From positions 2,441,501 to 2,505,500 of the forward strand of contig NZ_CP106753.1 of the NCBI RefSeq assembly GCF_025642115.1: a stretch of 64,000 bases of DNA, written 5' to 3'. Positions 41,941 to 50,463 of this stretch are shown one piece after another. Position numbers and translations under genes: made by a program. Below the pieces are notes generated by a model that worked only from the letters and a program-made list of their open reading frames with translations, searched no databases and was not told the DNA's origin. The stretch comes from Chitiniphilus purpureus. Its GTDB lineage: Bacteria > Pseudomonadota > Gammaproteobacteria > Burkholderiales > Chitinibacteraceae. Numbering within the stretch: the first letter of the stretch is position 1; every line of letters starts with the position of its first letter.

Positions 41941-43008
41941 ATGCGCAAGATCATCCACATCGATTGCGACTGCTTCTACGCCGCCGTTGAAATGCGCGAC
42001 CGGCCGGCGCTGCGCACTGTACCGCTGGCGGTGGGCGGCGCGGCGGCACGCCGCGGCGTGATCGCCACCTGCAACTATCCCGCACGCGCCTTCGGCGTGC
42101 GCTCGGCCATGCCGACCTCGCATGCACTGCGCCTATGCCCCGACCTGGTGCTGGTGCCACCGGACATGGCGCGCTACCGTGCCGCCTCGCACGCCGTACA
42201 CCGGATCTTCGCCGACTACACCACGCTGATCGAACCGCTGTCATTGGATGAAGCGTATCTGGACGTGACCGATGCCACCGCCTGTCGGGGCAGCGCCACA
42301 CTGATCGCGCAAGAGATCAGACAGCGCATCCGGACCGAGGTGGGCATCACCGCCAGCGCCGGGGTGGCCGGCAACAAACTGATTGCCAAGATCGCCAGTG
42401 ACTGGCACAAGCCCGATGGGCAGATGGTGGTGACGCCCGACGCGGTTGCCGACTTCATCCGCCCATTGCCGGTGGCGAAACTGTGGGGGGTGGGCAAGGT
42501 GACCGCAGCCCGCCTGGAACGGCTGGGCGTGCGTACCTGCGATGAGCTGCAGCGCTGGCCGCGCGAAACGCTGATCAGCCGCTTCGGCAAGCTGGGGGCA
42601 TCGCTTTACCAGCAGTGCCGGGGCGAGGATGCCCGGCCGGTGCGGGCGGAGCGGCAACGCAAATCGCTGTCGGTGGAACAGACCTATCCACGTGATCTGA
42701 GCGACCTGGGCGCATGCATCGGTCGGTTGCCCGAGCTGTGGCGCGATTTCGAACAGCGCTACCTGCGCGCGGCAGCGAACGAGCCGGCCCACAAGGCATT
42801 CGTGAAGATCAAGTTCCACGACTTTGCCCAGACCACGATGGAATGCCTGTGCGTGACGCCTACACCGGCAGTGTTCGAACGGCTGCTGGCCGAGGCGTGG
42901 CAGCGCGGTGCACGGCCGGTGCGCCTGCTTGGGATCGGCATCCGCTTCCCCGAAACAGCATCGCACGCCGTCTCGCTGCCGCTGTGGGAGACCCAGGCTG
43001 CCGCCTGA
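41941..43008 (+). CDS. dinB: DNA polymerase IV
   Basis: A Y-family translesion polymerase of 355 residues. It begins MRKIIHIDCDCFYAAVEMRD (catalytic Asp and steric-gate region), followed by VIATCNYPARAFGVRSAMP, then SLDEAYLDVT (catalytic Asp/Glu) and GVAGNKLIAKIASDWHKPDG. The little-finger region reads KSLSVEQTYPRDL. The C-terminus stops without an obvious beta-clamp motif of QLxLF type; it ends SLPLWETQAAA, in which SLPLW may serve. It has a good promoter with an operator-like palindrome over it. No imuB/dnaE2 genes nearby. Confidence 0.95.
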   Translation: MRKIIHIDCDCFYAAVEMRDRPALRTVPLAVGGAAARRGVIATCNYPARAFGVRSAMPTSHALRLCPDLVLVPPDMARYRAASHAVHRIFADYTTLIEPLSLDEAYLDVTDATACRGSATLIAQEIRQRIRTEVGITASAGVAGNKLIAKIASDWHKPDGQMVVTPDAVADFIRPLPVAKLWGVGKVTAARLERLGVRTCDELQRWPRETLISRFGKLGASLYQQCRGEDARPVRAERQRKSLSVEQTYPRDLSDLGACIGRLPELWRDFEQRYLRAAANEPAHKAFVKIKFHDFAQTTMECLCVTPTPAVFERLLAEAWQRGARPVRLLGIGIRFPETASHAVSLPLWETQAAA

Positions 43009-43203
43009 TCCGACGGGGACGGCGCCAATGTAGCTTTTACCTCAAGCCCCGCAGATTTTACCGGGTTCGCAGGTGGCTCCGGCATATGGCAGGGGTCGCT
43101 GCGTCGCACAGTGATCCGTATATGGCGGGGGGCTGGCCGGTCATGGCATGGGCACGGGCATTGCGAGATGCAGCAGCATCGTCATGTCCTCTGGAGTGCT
43201 GCC

Positions 43204-43434
43204 ATGCGCCCTTCGATCCTGATTGCCGGCCTGGCACTGGTGCTGTCGACCATCGCCTTGTCGCCGGCGGCGCCGCAGTCCCCGACTGCACCACCGCTTC
43301 GCCCCAGCCCACCGCCCCTGTTGACGCCACCGCGCTACCCCAACCCGCCCACCATGCCCGAGCGGCGCCCACCGCCGTTGACCCCATTGCCAACGTTGGA
43401 CGTGCGCCCAGGTATTGCTGGCCAGGGTACTTAG
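43204..43434 (+). CDS. Small proline-rich exported protein
   Basis: A 76-residue frame with GGAG 8 bases before the ATG. Residues 1-23 look like a signal peptide (MRPSILIAGLALVLSTIALSPA). The remainder is about 40% Pro, with PPLRPSPPPLLTPPRYPNPP as an example, and no Cys. Such proteins may be periplasmic spacers or envelope-associated; no function can be assigned. It is plausible rather than certain, because Pro-rich frames also arise from GC-rich DNA. Confidence 0.5.
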   Translation: MRPSILIAGLALVLSTIALSPAAPQSPTAPPLRPSPPPLLTPPRYPNPPTMPERRPPPLTPLPTLDVRPGIAGQGT

Positions 43435-43661
43435 CCCCGCTGGCGAAATCCGGTGCAGCAGGGCTGGCAGGCAGCCCGGGGACGTATCGAACGTCGCGCG
43501 GCGGAGGTATTTGGGCCGCAGGCACGAGGGCATGACAGGTGAGTGCCCGTCTTCGTCGTCGTGCTGCCGTCACGGTGCCTGAGGCGCACGCTATCCGGAA
43601 AGGCTAGGCGCTGCCCATACCGGCAGCGGACGCCGACAGTGGCCGCGCTGCAGCCGGATGC

Positions 43662-44012
43662 TCAGTGGCTGCGCCCGTCGTACTGCTGGCGCTGCAATGC
43701 GGCCAGGTCGATATCCTCCAGGCAGCGGGCGTTGATGGCGGCCATCTCGTTGCCTTGGGGGTCGGTGCCAAGACCGAAGGGGCCGCAGCCGCACACCGGG
43801 CAGAACTGGTGGCGGATGCGGTGGGTGTTGAAGCTATAGCTGGCGATGTGCTCTTCAGGCGTGGTCAGGCGCAGGTGGCTGCGGGGTACGAAGAACAGCA
43901 GGTGGCCGCGCCGCTGGCAGATCGAACAGTTGCATTCGATCACCTGGCTGACCGGTTCGCTTTCCACTTCGTAGGCGATGCGGCCGCAATGGCAGCTTCC
44001 GTGGTAGAGCAT
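43662..44012 (-). CDS. GFA-family (glutathione-dependent formaldehyde-activating-like) protein
   Basis: A 116-residue zinc-binding protein. The start MLYHGSCHCGRIAYEVE gives the first CxC pair, ECNCSICQRRG the second Cys cluster, and HQFCPVCGCGPFG the third, as in the GFA/CENP-V fold. The family name comes from S-(hydroxymethyl)glutathione synthase, but most members have unknown substrates. GAGG lies 7 bases before the ATG at 44012; a longer frame to 44123 would run into queF. It is 40 bases downstream of queF on the same strand. Confidence 0.88.
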   Translation of the reverse strand: MLYHGSCHCGRIAYEVESEPVSQVIECNCSICQRRGHLLFFVPRSHLRLTTPEEHIASYSFNTHRIRHQFCPVCGCGPFGLGTDPQGNEMAAINARCLEDIDLAALQRQQYDGRSH

Positions 44013-44052
44013 GGGAGACCTCGCTGGGGACATTGGGGGAAAGGCTGATCTG

Positions 44053-44880
44053 CTACTGCCGCGCGCCACGACGGTTGCCGGGCGGGGGGCCGCTGAAGTT
44101 GCTGCGGTAAGGATTGATGTCAAGGCCGCCGCGGCGGGTATAGCGGGCGTAGACCGACAGGCGCAGCGGTCGGCAGGCGCGCAGGATGTCCATGAAGATG
44201 CGCTCGACGCATTGTTCGTGGAATTCGTTGTGTTCCCGGAACGAGATCAGATAGCGCAGCAGCGATTCGCGGTTGATCGGCGCACCCACGTAGCGGATCT
44301 GCACACTGCCCCAGTCCGGCTGGCCGGTGACCAGACAGTTGGATTTGAGCAGGTTGGATACCAGCGCCTCGTCGACCGGCGCGTCGGCTTCGTCGCAGCG
44401 GAGCAGCCCCGGTTGCGGCTGGTAGGTGTCCACCTCGATATCCAGGTTGTCGATGCAGTAGCCGTCCAGCTCGGCCAACCGTTGTTCGGCAAAGCGCTCC
44501 GGCAGGGTCAGTGTCACCGCGACCGGAGCGCCCACGGCCTGCGACACATCGTGGCGCAGTCGCCGGACCACTTCATCAGGGCCGTCGATCCGGGTCTGGT
44601 TGAAGCTGTTCAGATAGAGCTTGAACGACTTCGATTCGACGATGTGGGGGCTGTCGGCCGGCACGTCGAACGAGGCCAGCGCCACCTGCGGCTTGCCGCG
44701 CGCGTTCAGCCACGACAGCTCGTAGGCGTTCCAGATGTCGACGCCCATGAAGGGCAGCGGGGCGGCGACACCGATCTCATCGCGCTTGCCCTGGCGGGCG
44801 ATCGGAAACAGCAATCCCGGGTCGTATTCGGATTGGTAGGCAACCGCCTTGCCTAACGGAGACAGATCTGCAGAGCTCAT
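44053..44880 (-). CDS. queF: NADPH-dependent 7-cyano-7-deazaguanine reductase QueF
   Basis: Reduces preQ0 to preQ1 in queuosine biosynthesis. The 275-residue protein is the long, E. coli-like type. It has [17 protein letters not shown] in the N-terminal half and [15 protein letters not shown] (catalytic Cys and Asp) with [20 protein letters not shown] (NADPH and substrate contacts) in the second half. It begins [19 protein letters not shown]. No preQ1 riboswitch is recognised upstream. Other queuosine genes (queC, queD, queE, tgt) are not in the window. Confidence 0.96.
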   Translation of the reverse strand: MSSADLSPLGKAVAYQSEYDPGLLFPIARQGKRDEIGVAAPLPFMGVDIWNAYELSWLNARGKPQVALASFDVPADSPHIVESKSFKLYLNSFNQTRIDGPDEVVRRLRHDVSQAVGAPVAVTLTLPERFAEQRLAELDGYCIDNLDIEVDTYQPQPGLLRCDEADAPVDEALVSNLLKSNCLVTGQPDWGSVQIRYVGAPINRESLLRYLISFREHNEFHEQCVERIFMDILRACRPLRLSVYARYTRRGGLDINPYRSNFSGPPPGNRRGARQ

Positions 44881-45028
44881 GGCCTATCCTATGGCAGCGC
44901 CGCATGCGGGACGCGCTTGCAAAGCCTGAATGATACCCGTGCCCGCACCGCGGAACAGCAATCCTGCCGCAGCGGATGCAGCCACCATGGTCGATTGGCG
45001 CGCGCCATCCTGCGAGGCGCGGCGGGCG

Positions 45029-45448
45029 TCACAGCACGAGGTTGTCGTTGGCGTCGAAATGCCAGCCATCTTCGTAGACCACCTCGATGAGATGGCCGTC
45101 GTGATCGCGGAAGTAGCCGGCATGGCCCCAGGCAGTGCGGCTGGCGGGCTTGACGATCACGGCGCCCAGCTGCGCCGCCCGTGCCATGATCTGCTGGACT
45201 TCCTCGGGCTGGCGCGCCACGTAGGCGAGCGCAAAACCCGGAAAACCGGTGCAGGTCACCGTGTCGGCGCCCGCATCCGCGGCGAAGGCCGCGCGCGGCT
45301 GCAATGCCAGGGCGACCCCGCCCAGGTCGAACAGTACGAATTCGTCGTGGCCGGCGCGCGCGCGGCGCCAGCCCAACGCCTCGTAGAACGTGGCAGCGCG
45401 TTGCACATCGGCGACGCCGAGCAGGATCAGGTTGAGGCGCTGGCGCAT
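45029..45448 (-). CDS. VOC family protein (glyoxalase/bleomycin-resistance fold)
   Basis: A 139-residue protein with two beta-alpha-beta-beta-beta modules. The first is LNLILLGVADVQRAATFYEALGW, and the end reads WGHAGYFRDHDGHLIEVVYED, the classic VOC metal/substrate pattern with a C-terminal Glu. Family members include glyoxalases, dioxygenases and resistance proteins; substrate unknown. The ATG at 45448 is the likely start; a TTG at 45478 is possible. It lies just downstream of the LexA-like gene and is probably co-transcribed with it. Confidence 0.87.
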   Translation of the reverse strand: MRQRLNLILLGVADVQRAATFYEALGWRRARAGHDEFVLFDLGGVALALQPRAAFAADAGADTVTCTGFPGFALAYVARQPEEVQQIMARAAQLGAVIVKPASRTAWGHAGYFRDHDGHLIEVVYEDGWHFDANDNLVL

Positions 45449-45474
45449 GGTGAGGGGGTTCCGGGCAAGGGGTT

Positions 45475-46062
45475 TCAACGGTATTTGCGGATCAGCCCGA
45501 CCATGATGCCGAAGATTTCCAGCCCTTCGCGCGGTCGGATCGGATCGTACGCCGGGTTCCTGGGCAGCAGCAGGTAGCCCTGCTTGTCGCGTGCCAGTTC
45601 CTTGAGTGTGTATTCGCCATCGACGATGGCGACGACGACGTCCCCGACCTGGGCGCCGTGGCGCTTCTCGACGACGGCGATGTCGCCATCGTAGATGCCG
45701 GCCTCCATCATCGAATCGCCGCGCACCTTGACGAGCAGCGTGCTCGACGGGCGTGGGATCAGGTATTCGTCGATGCTGACCGCCTCGCTCATCGCATCGT
45801 TGGCCGCGGCGGGCAGGCCGGCCGGCACGTTGAAATCGGCCAGCTCGCGTTCGAAGAAACGCTTGGTCGGTGCGAGGCGCCGATCAGGGGTGGTTTCGAG
45901 AAAGCCTGCCAGCGTCAGGCGCTTGACGAGTGCGGAAACGGCCGACTTGGAGGCCATGCCGAGCAGCTCGCCGATCACGGCGTACGAGGGCAGGCTGCGG
46001 TAGTCGGCGTAATAATCCTGCAGCTTGGCCAGATATTCGGGATCGCGATTCGGATTGCCCAT
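45475..46062 (-). CDS. LexA-like S24-family repressor with autocleavage domain
   Basis: A 195-residue protein. Its N-terminal DNA-binding part has YAVIGELLGMASKSAVSALVKRL (winged-helix-type recognition) and FLETTPDRRLAP. A likely Ala-Gly cleavage site lies in NVPAGLPA near 81-82, and the S24 peptidase has VRGDSMMEAGIYDGD (Ser117) and EYTLKELAR (Lys154). Spacing of the cleavage site, Ser and Lys matches E. coli LexA. The HTH is divergent from classical LexA. The ATG at 46062 has AGGTGA 6 bases before it. Upstream are two GAAC-N4-GTTC palindromes, probably autoregulatory. It is co-directional with the VOC gene and diverges from dusC. Confidence 0.85.
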   Translation of the reverse strand: MGNPNRDPEYLAKLQDYYADYRSLPSYAVIGELLGMASKSAVSALVKRLTLAGFLETTPDRRLAPTKRFFERELADFNVPAGLPAAANDAMSEAVSIDEYLIPRPSSTLLVKVRGDSMMEAGIYDGDIAVVEKRHGAQVGDVVVAIVDGEYTLKELARDKQGYLLLPRNPAYDPIRPREGLEIFGIMVGLIRKYR

Positions 46063-46096
46063 GGTGTTCACCTGAAAGGCCGGGGATGCCGGCAGC

Positions 46097-46110
46097 AGAA
46101 CATTCGTTCT
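46097..46110. promoter_or_regulatory. Palindromic operator candidate 1 (GAAC-N4-GTTC)
   Basis: AGAACATTCGTTCT: a GAAC/GTTC inverted repeat with 4-base spacer, extended by one A/T pair. It lies 35 bases upstream of the LexA-like ATG in the region shared with dusC, and resembles the CGAAC-N4-GTTCG box of Gram-positive LexA. Confidence 0.65.
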
Positions 46111-46120
46111 GCGAGGTTAG

Positions 46121-46134
46121 CGAACGACTGTTCT
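46121..46134. promoter_or_regulatory. Palindromic operator candidate 2 (GAAC-N4-GTTC)
   Basis: CGAACGACTGTTCT: the same GAAC-N4-GTTC arrangement, centred 24 bases from the first. Two sites in tandem are typical of autoregulated repressor genes. Confidence 0.62.
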
Positions 46135-46195
46135 GTTGTCAACGCAGCGGCATGGCTTCGGGTAAGATCGCCCTTTGCCTTGCGGACGGCCGTCC

Positions 46196-47185
46196 TTGCG
46201 TATCTATCTTGCCCCGATGGAGGGGCTGCTCGACCATATCCTGCGCGACATGCTGACCCGGCTGGGCGGCGTGGACCTCTGCGTGACCGAATTCGTCCGG
46301 GTGTCGGGCACCTTGTTGCCCGAACGCTTCTTCCTGCGTATCGCGCCTGAACTGCGTAACGGCAGCAGGACGCCGGCCGGCGTGCCGGTGCGGGTGCAGT
46401 TGCTGGGGTCCGATCCGGTGTGCATGGCTGAGAATGCGGCCCGGCTCGCCACGCTCGGCCCGGCGGGGATCGACCTGAACTTCGGTTGTCCCGCCAAGAC
46501 GGTGAACCGCCACCGCGGCGGTGCCGTGCTGCTGGACGAGCCGGAGTCGCTGTATCGGATCGCGGCGGCGGTGCGCTGTGCCGTGCCCGCCGGCATGCCG
46601 GTCACCGCCAAGATGCGCCTGGGATACGAGGATCGTGCAAAGAAGCTGGCATGCGCCCAGGCCCTGGCGGCGGGCGGGGCCGAGGAACTGGTGGTGCATG
46701 CGCGTACCAAGCGTGACGGCTATCGTCCGCCAGCGTATTGGGAGGAACTGCCCGAGATCCGCGAGGCGCTGACGATTCCGGTGATCGCCAATGGCGAGAT
46801 CTGGTCCGTCGACGATCTGCAGCGCTGTCGCGCCATTTCGGGCTGTGACGACGTGATGCTGGGGCGGGGCATGGTCGCCGATCCGGGCCTGGCCCTTGCT
46901 GCCCGCAGCGGCACCGGTGCCGGCTGGGCGGACATCGAACCGTTGCTGCGGCCTTTCTGGGACAAGGTGAAGCCGACTGTGCAGCCCAAGCATCAGGCGG
47001 GTCGGCTCAAACAGTGGCTGGCCTACCTGCGGCGCAGCCACCCGCAGGCCGAGGCGCTGTTCCAGCGTATCCGTACGCAGACCGATCCGCGCCTGGTCGA
47101 GGCGCTGGTGTTCGATGAGGTGGCCGCCGCGGCGCCCTGCCGGCCGCAGGCGGATATCGGGGCGCTCAGCGTACCGCAGGCTTGA
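46196..47185 (+). CDS. dusC: tRNA-dihydrouridine synthase (DusC type)
   Basis: A flavin enzyme that reduces uridine to dihydrouridine, at U16 for DusC. The 329-residue protein starts at TTG 46196 (RIYLAPMEGLLDHILR aligns with DusC starts; a TTG at 46175 also fits). It has LCVTEFVRVSG, GIDLNFGCPAKTVNRHRGG (catalytic Cys and FMN contacts), VTAKMRLGYED, ELVVHARTK and PVIANGEIWSVDD. WLAYLRRSHPQAEALF near the end is a DusC trait. The 3' end overlaps fixH by 20 bases in the convergent direction. Confidence 0.92.
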   Translation: MRIYLAPMEGLLDHILRDMLTRLGGVDLCVTEFVRVSGTLLPERFFLRIAPELRNGSRTPAGVPVRVQLLGSDPVCMAENAARLATLGPAGIDLNFGCPAKTVNRHRGGAVLLDEPESLYRIAAAVRCAVPAGMPVTAKMRLGYEDRAKKLACAQALAAGGAEELVVHARTKRDGYRPPAYWEELPEIREALTIPVIANGEIWSVDDLQRCRAISGCDDVMLGRGMVADPGLALAARSGTGAGWADIEPLLRPFWDKVKPTVQPKHQAGRLKQWLAYLRRSHPQAEALFQRIRTQTDPRLVEALVFDEVAAAAPCRPQADIGALSVPQA

Positions 47186-47669
47186 GTTCGAGCGGCGCCA
47201 GCAGGTCGAGCTGCCACACGCCGGTGAGCCGCCAGGTTCCCGCAGCGTCGGCCAGTTCCACGCGCCAGCGCGGTTGGGTCAGCGGTACCGCCAGCGTGGC
47301 GGTGTAAAGCCGTTCGGTCTCCCGCTTGAGCGCCACCGTCTGGTCCAGGCCGGCGCGGGTCGGGTGCACGACCTTGAGGCGTAGCGCCGCACTGGTGGGC
47401 CGGTCCAGCACCACGCGCAGGTCCTTGCCGTTGTCGGCAAGCAGCACCTGCGCGTGCAGTCCCAGCCGGGCGGCTCCGCGGTCGCGGTCCAGTTGTTCGT
47501 TGATCGCCTGGCCTTCCTTGTAATAGTCGTCGCTGACCAAGCCGTCATTGCTGGTGATGGCCAGGTAGAGCATGACGATGCCGCCCACGACCGCCAGCGC
47601 GGGAATGCTCATCAGGAACCAGGGCCAGGGCGATTTGTACCAGGGTGGGGCAGGGGGGGAGGCAGGCAT
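47166..47669 (-). CDS. fixH: FixH/CcoH-type cbb3 oxidase assembly protein
   Basis: A 167-residue inner-membrane protein, one span at about 16-38 (WPWFLMSIPALAVVGGIVMLY), then NDGLVSDDYYKEGQAIN, the family hallmark, and an immunoglobulin-like C-terminal part. FixH/CcoH stabilises the forming cbb3 oxidase complex. The ATG at 47669 follows ccoG by 90 bases on the same strand. Last gene of the cco cluster. Confidence 0.87.
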   Translation of the reverse strand: MPASPPAPPWYKSPWPWFLMSIPALAVVGGIVMLYLAITSNDGLVSDDYYKEGQAINEQLDRDRGAARLGLHAQVLLADNGKDLRVVLDRPTSAALRLKVVHPTRAGLDQTVALKRETERLYTATLAVPLTQPRWRVELADAAGTWRLTGVWQLDLLAPLELKPAVR

Positions 47670-47759
47670 GGGCTTCACACGATGCCGGCAGCGGCCGGCG
47701 GATTGGTCCAAATCGGATTAGAACCCGGGCCCGCCGAAAGTTCGGCAGGCCCGGTGGGG

Positions 47760-49202
47760 TCAGCGGCTGATGAAGGTGAGCTGCTCTTCGGTGGCGATAT
47801 CCGGCCGGTCGAGCGCCCGCACCCGCAGGCGTACCGGATGCGTGCCGGGCGTGGCGCTGCCTGGGGGCACCTGCAGCCGCACCCCGACTTCGGCGATGCC
47901 GGTGGAGGCCACCTCGATCCGGTTGCCGCCTTCGACCTGCGCGCGCAGCCCTTGCAGGCCGGCGGGTTCGATCACATAGATATGGCTGTGCTCATCGGCG
48001 TTCTCGATCTGCAGCCGATAGCTGTTTTCCAGCCACCCGTCATCGGTTTCGCGTACCAGCACTGCGCGGTCACGGGCGATGTTGACCTTCAGCGGCTGGC
48101 GCAACGCCAGCGAGACGACCGTCACCGCCAGCACAATGCCGATCAGGATGGCGTACAGCACCACCCGCGGCCGCTTCAGGCGCGACCAGAACGCGGTTTC
48201 CGGATACTTGTGCTCCAGCGCGTTCTGGGTGGTGTAGCGGATCAGGCCACGCGGGTAATGCATCTTGTCCATGATCTCGTCACACGCGTCGATGCAGGCG
48301 GTACAGCCGATGCATTCATATTGCAGCCCATCGCGGATATCGATGCCCACCGGACAGACCTGCACGCACATCTTGCAGTCGATGCAGTCGCCCTTGCCGG
48401 CCGCCTTGTGGTCCTCGCCTTTTTTACGGCTGCCGCGTGGCTCGCCGCGTTCAGCGTCGTAGCTGACGATGAGCGTGTCGGCATCGAACATCACGCTCTG
48501 GAAGCGCGCGTACGGGCACATGTATTTGCAGACCTGCTCGCGCATCCAGCCGGCGTTGCCGTAGGTGGCAAAGCCGTAGAACAGGATCCAGAAGGTCTCC
48601 CACGGCCCCAGGCCCAGGCTGAACATGGCCTGCCACAGTTCGCGGATCGGGGTGAAGTAACCGACGAAGGTGAAGCCTGTCCACAGCGAGAACACGATCC
48701 ACACAGTGTGCTTGGCGGTCTTGAGCCCGATCTTGCGCGCGTCGTTCGGCCCGTTGTCGAGCTTGATGCGCTGCATCCGGTCGCCTTCGATCCACTTCTC
48801 GGTCCACAGGAAGATCTCGGTGTAGACCGTCTGCGGACAGGCGTAGCCGCACCACAACCGCCCACCGATGGTGGTCCAGGCGAAAAGACCGAGCGCGCAG
48901 GCGATCAGGAGGGCGGTGAGGTAGATGAAGTCCTGTGGCAGGAACACCAGGTTCAGGATGTAGAACTTGCGGTTGGCCAGATCGAACAGCAATGCCTGCC
49001 GGTCGTTGAAGGTCAACCAGGGCATGCCATAGAAGAAGAGCTGGGTGGCGAGCACGAAGAAGATCCGCCACTTGTTCCAGAAGCCATTGATCCAGCGCGG
49101 ATAGATTTTCTTGTGCTTGGCGTAGAGCTTGACTTCCTCGTATTCGCCATCCTTGGTCTCGTGGATGACGGTGACGGGAATGTCCTGCAGTTTCTTGGCC
49201 AT
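47760..49202 (-). CDS. ccoG: Cytochrome c oxidase accessory protein CcoG (FixG/RdxA)
   Basis: A 480-residue membrane ferredoxin-type protein. Transmembrane segments begin near residues 44, 90, 150 and 190. It has LWCGYACPQTVYTEIF, then two [4Fe-4S] clusters: CIDCKMCVQVCPVGIDIRDG and CIGCTACIDACDEIM. CcoG is a cupric reductase that supports copper loading of cbb3 oxidase. GAGGG lies 7 bases before the ATG at 49202, and an upstream frame to 49304 is not needed. The C-terminal domain is periplasmic immunoglobulin-like. Confidence 0.95.
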   Translation of the reverse strand: MAKKLQDIPVTVIHETKDGEYEEVKLYAKHKKIYPRWINGFWNKWRIFFVLATQLFFYGMPWLTFNDRQALLFDLANRKFYILNLVFLPQDFIYLTALLIACALGLFAWTTIGGRLWCGYACPQTVYTEIFLWTEKWIEGDRMQRIKLDNGPNDARKIGLKTAKHTVWIVFSLWTGFTFVGYFTPIRELWQAMFSLGLGPWETFWILFYGFATYGNAGWMREQVCKYMCPYARFQSVMFDADTLIVSYDAERGEPRGSRKKGEDHKAAGKGDCIDCKMCVQVCPVGIDIRDGLQYECIGCTACIDACDEIMDKMHYPRGLIRYTTQNALEHKYPETAFWSRLKRPRVVLYAILIGIVLAVTVVSLALRQPLKVNIARDRAVLVRETDDGWLENSYRLQIENADEHSHIYVIEPAGLQGLRAQVEGGNRIEVASTGIAEVGVRLQVPPGSATPGTHPVRLRVRALDRPDIATEEQLTFISR

Positions 49203-49348
49203 GGGTATCCCTCGCAGAAGACGGGTACAAGCGCATCGGGATAAGACGCGCTTGCGGCAGGCTTCTGCTTCAAGATCGATACGAAAGAGCAGGGCGCAGG
49301 GCACGGGGAAGGATCGCTTCCCGGCGCCACCTCACCCTGCCATGGGGT

Positions 49349-50263
49349 TTATCTGGCCGCGGCTGGGTTCGACAGGCCGTAGACGTAGGCGGCAAGCAGA
49401 TGGACCTTGGCATCGCCCAGGAAGGCCTGCCAGGCCGGCATCACGTTGTCGCGTCCGTTGGTGATGGTTTCGACGATGGTGGCTTCCGAGCCACCATACA
49501 GCCACACGTTGTCGGTCAGGTTGGGCGCACCCATGCTCTGGTTGCCCTTGCCGTCGGCACCGTGACAGGCGATGCACACCTGCTTGAAGGTGGCCTCGCC
49601 ACGTGCGGCGCGGACCTCGTTGTGTGACCGGCCAGCCAGCTTGAGCACATGATTGGCCACGTCGCGCACCTTTTCCTCGCCGAAGGCCGCGCCGAACGGC
49701 GGCATCTGGCCATGGCGACCCTTGTTCAGCGTCTCGACGATCTGCTCGGGTTTGCCGCCGTACAGCCAGTCGCTGTCGGTCAGGTTGGGAAAGCCCTTGG
49801 CGCCTTCTGCATTGGTGCCGTGGCACTGGATGCAGTAGGTGTAGAAGAGGCGCTTGCCGATGTCGCGCGCCTCAGGGTTCTGCGCCACCTGGGCGATCGG
49901 CATCGCTTGGTACTTGGCGAACACCGGGCCGTATTTCTGATTGGCCTTCTGCACCTCCTGCTGGTGCTGGCCGCCTGACGACCAGTTGCGCAGATTGCCC
50001 ATCACCACGAGGCCCGGGTAGAACGCCAGGTACACCACCGAAAACACGATGGTGGCGTAGAACAGCACGATCCACCAACCGGGCAGTGGATTGCTGTATT
50101 CCTCCAGGTCTTCGTCCCAGACATGGCCCGTGACCTTGGCCTCCTCGCCCTTCTTCAGCCTGACCGTGGTCTGGCTCTTGACGAGGTACCCCAGCCAGAT
50201 CATCGACACGATGACGACGACGGCGATGAAGACGCCCCAGAAACCGCTTGTGAAATCCGTCAT
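49349..50263 (-). CDS. ccoP: Cytochrome cbb3 oxidase subunit III, di-haem CcoP
   Basis: A 304-residue protein with two N-terminal membrane helices (WGVFIAVVVIVSMIWLGY and WWIVLFYATIVFSVVYLAF). Two c-type haem sites follow, CIQCHGT and CIACHGA, each followed by a distal Met region. HVWDEDLEEYSNPLPGWW is the standard CcoP linker. It passes electrons from periplasmic cytochromes to CcoO/CcoN. It is followed on the same strand by ccoG after 146 bases. Confidence 0.96.
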   Translation of the reverse strand: MTDFTSGFWGVFIAVVVIVSMIWLGYLVKSQTTVRLKKGEEAKVTGHVWDEDLEEYSNPLPGWWIVLFYATIVFSVVYLAFYPGLVVMGNLRNWSSGGQHQQEVQKANQKYGPVFAKYQAMPIAQVAQNPEARDIGKRLFYTYCIQCHGTNAEGAKGFPNLTDSDWLYGGKPEQIVETLNKGRHGQMPPFGAAFGEEKVRDVANHVLKLAGRSHNEVRAARGEATFKQVCIACHGADGKGNQSMGAPNLTDNVWLYGGSEATIVETITNGRDNVMPAWQAFLGDAKVHLLAAYVYGLSNPAAAR

Positions 50264-50286
50264 TTTGTTCTCAACTCCGCATGGGC

Positions 50287-50457
50287 TCAGGACTGCTTGT
50301 CGCCTGAATCGGGCTTGTCGTCATCGAGGAAGGGCAGTTGCGCCGCTTCGTCCATGCCTTTCCTGGCGCGGCTGCTGTAGGCCCAGATGCAGATGCCCAC
50401 GAAGCAGACAAAGGCCAGCACGGTGACGAGCGCCCGGAGCAGGGTTTGCAGGTCCAT
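50287..50457 (-). CDS. ccoQ: Cytochrome cbb3 oxidase subunit CcoQ
   Basis: A 56-residue protein with one membrane helix (LVTVLAFVCFVGICIWAYS) followed by ARKGMDEAAQLPFLDDD, the usual CcoQ/FixQ pattern. It stabilises the complex but is not catalytic. It sits between ccoO and ccoP, with 6 and 23 base gaps. I read it directly from the sequence because it is short. Confidence 0.93.
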   Translation of the reverse strand: MDLQTLLRALVTVLAFVCFVGICIWAYSSRARKGMDEAAQLPFLDDDKPDSGDKQS

Positions 50458-50463
50458 GGCCGA

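Noticed and set aside
44881..45028. A preQ1 riboswitch upstream of queF
   Set aside because: I looked for the C-rich loop and A-rich tail pattern and found neither; the leader is short.
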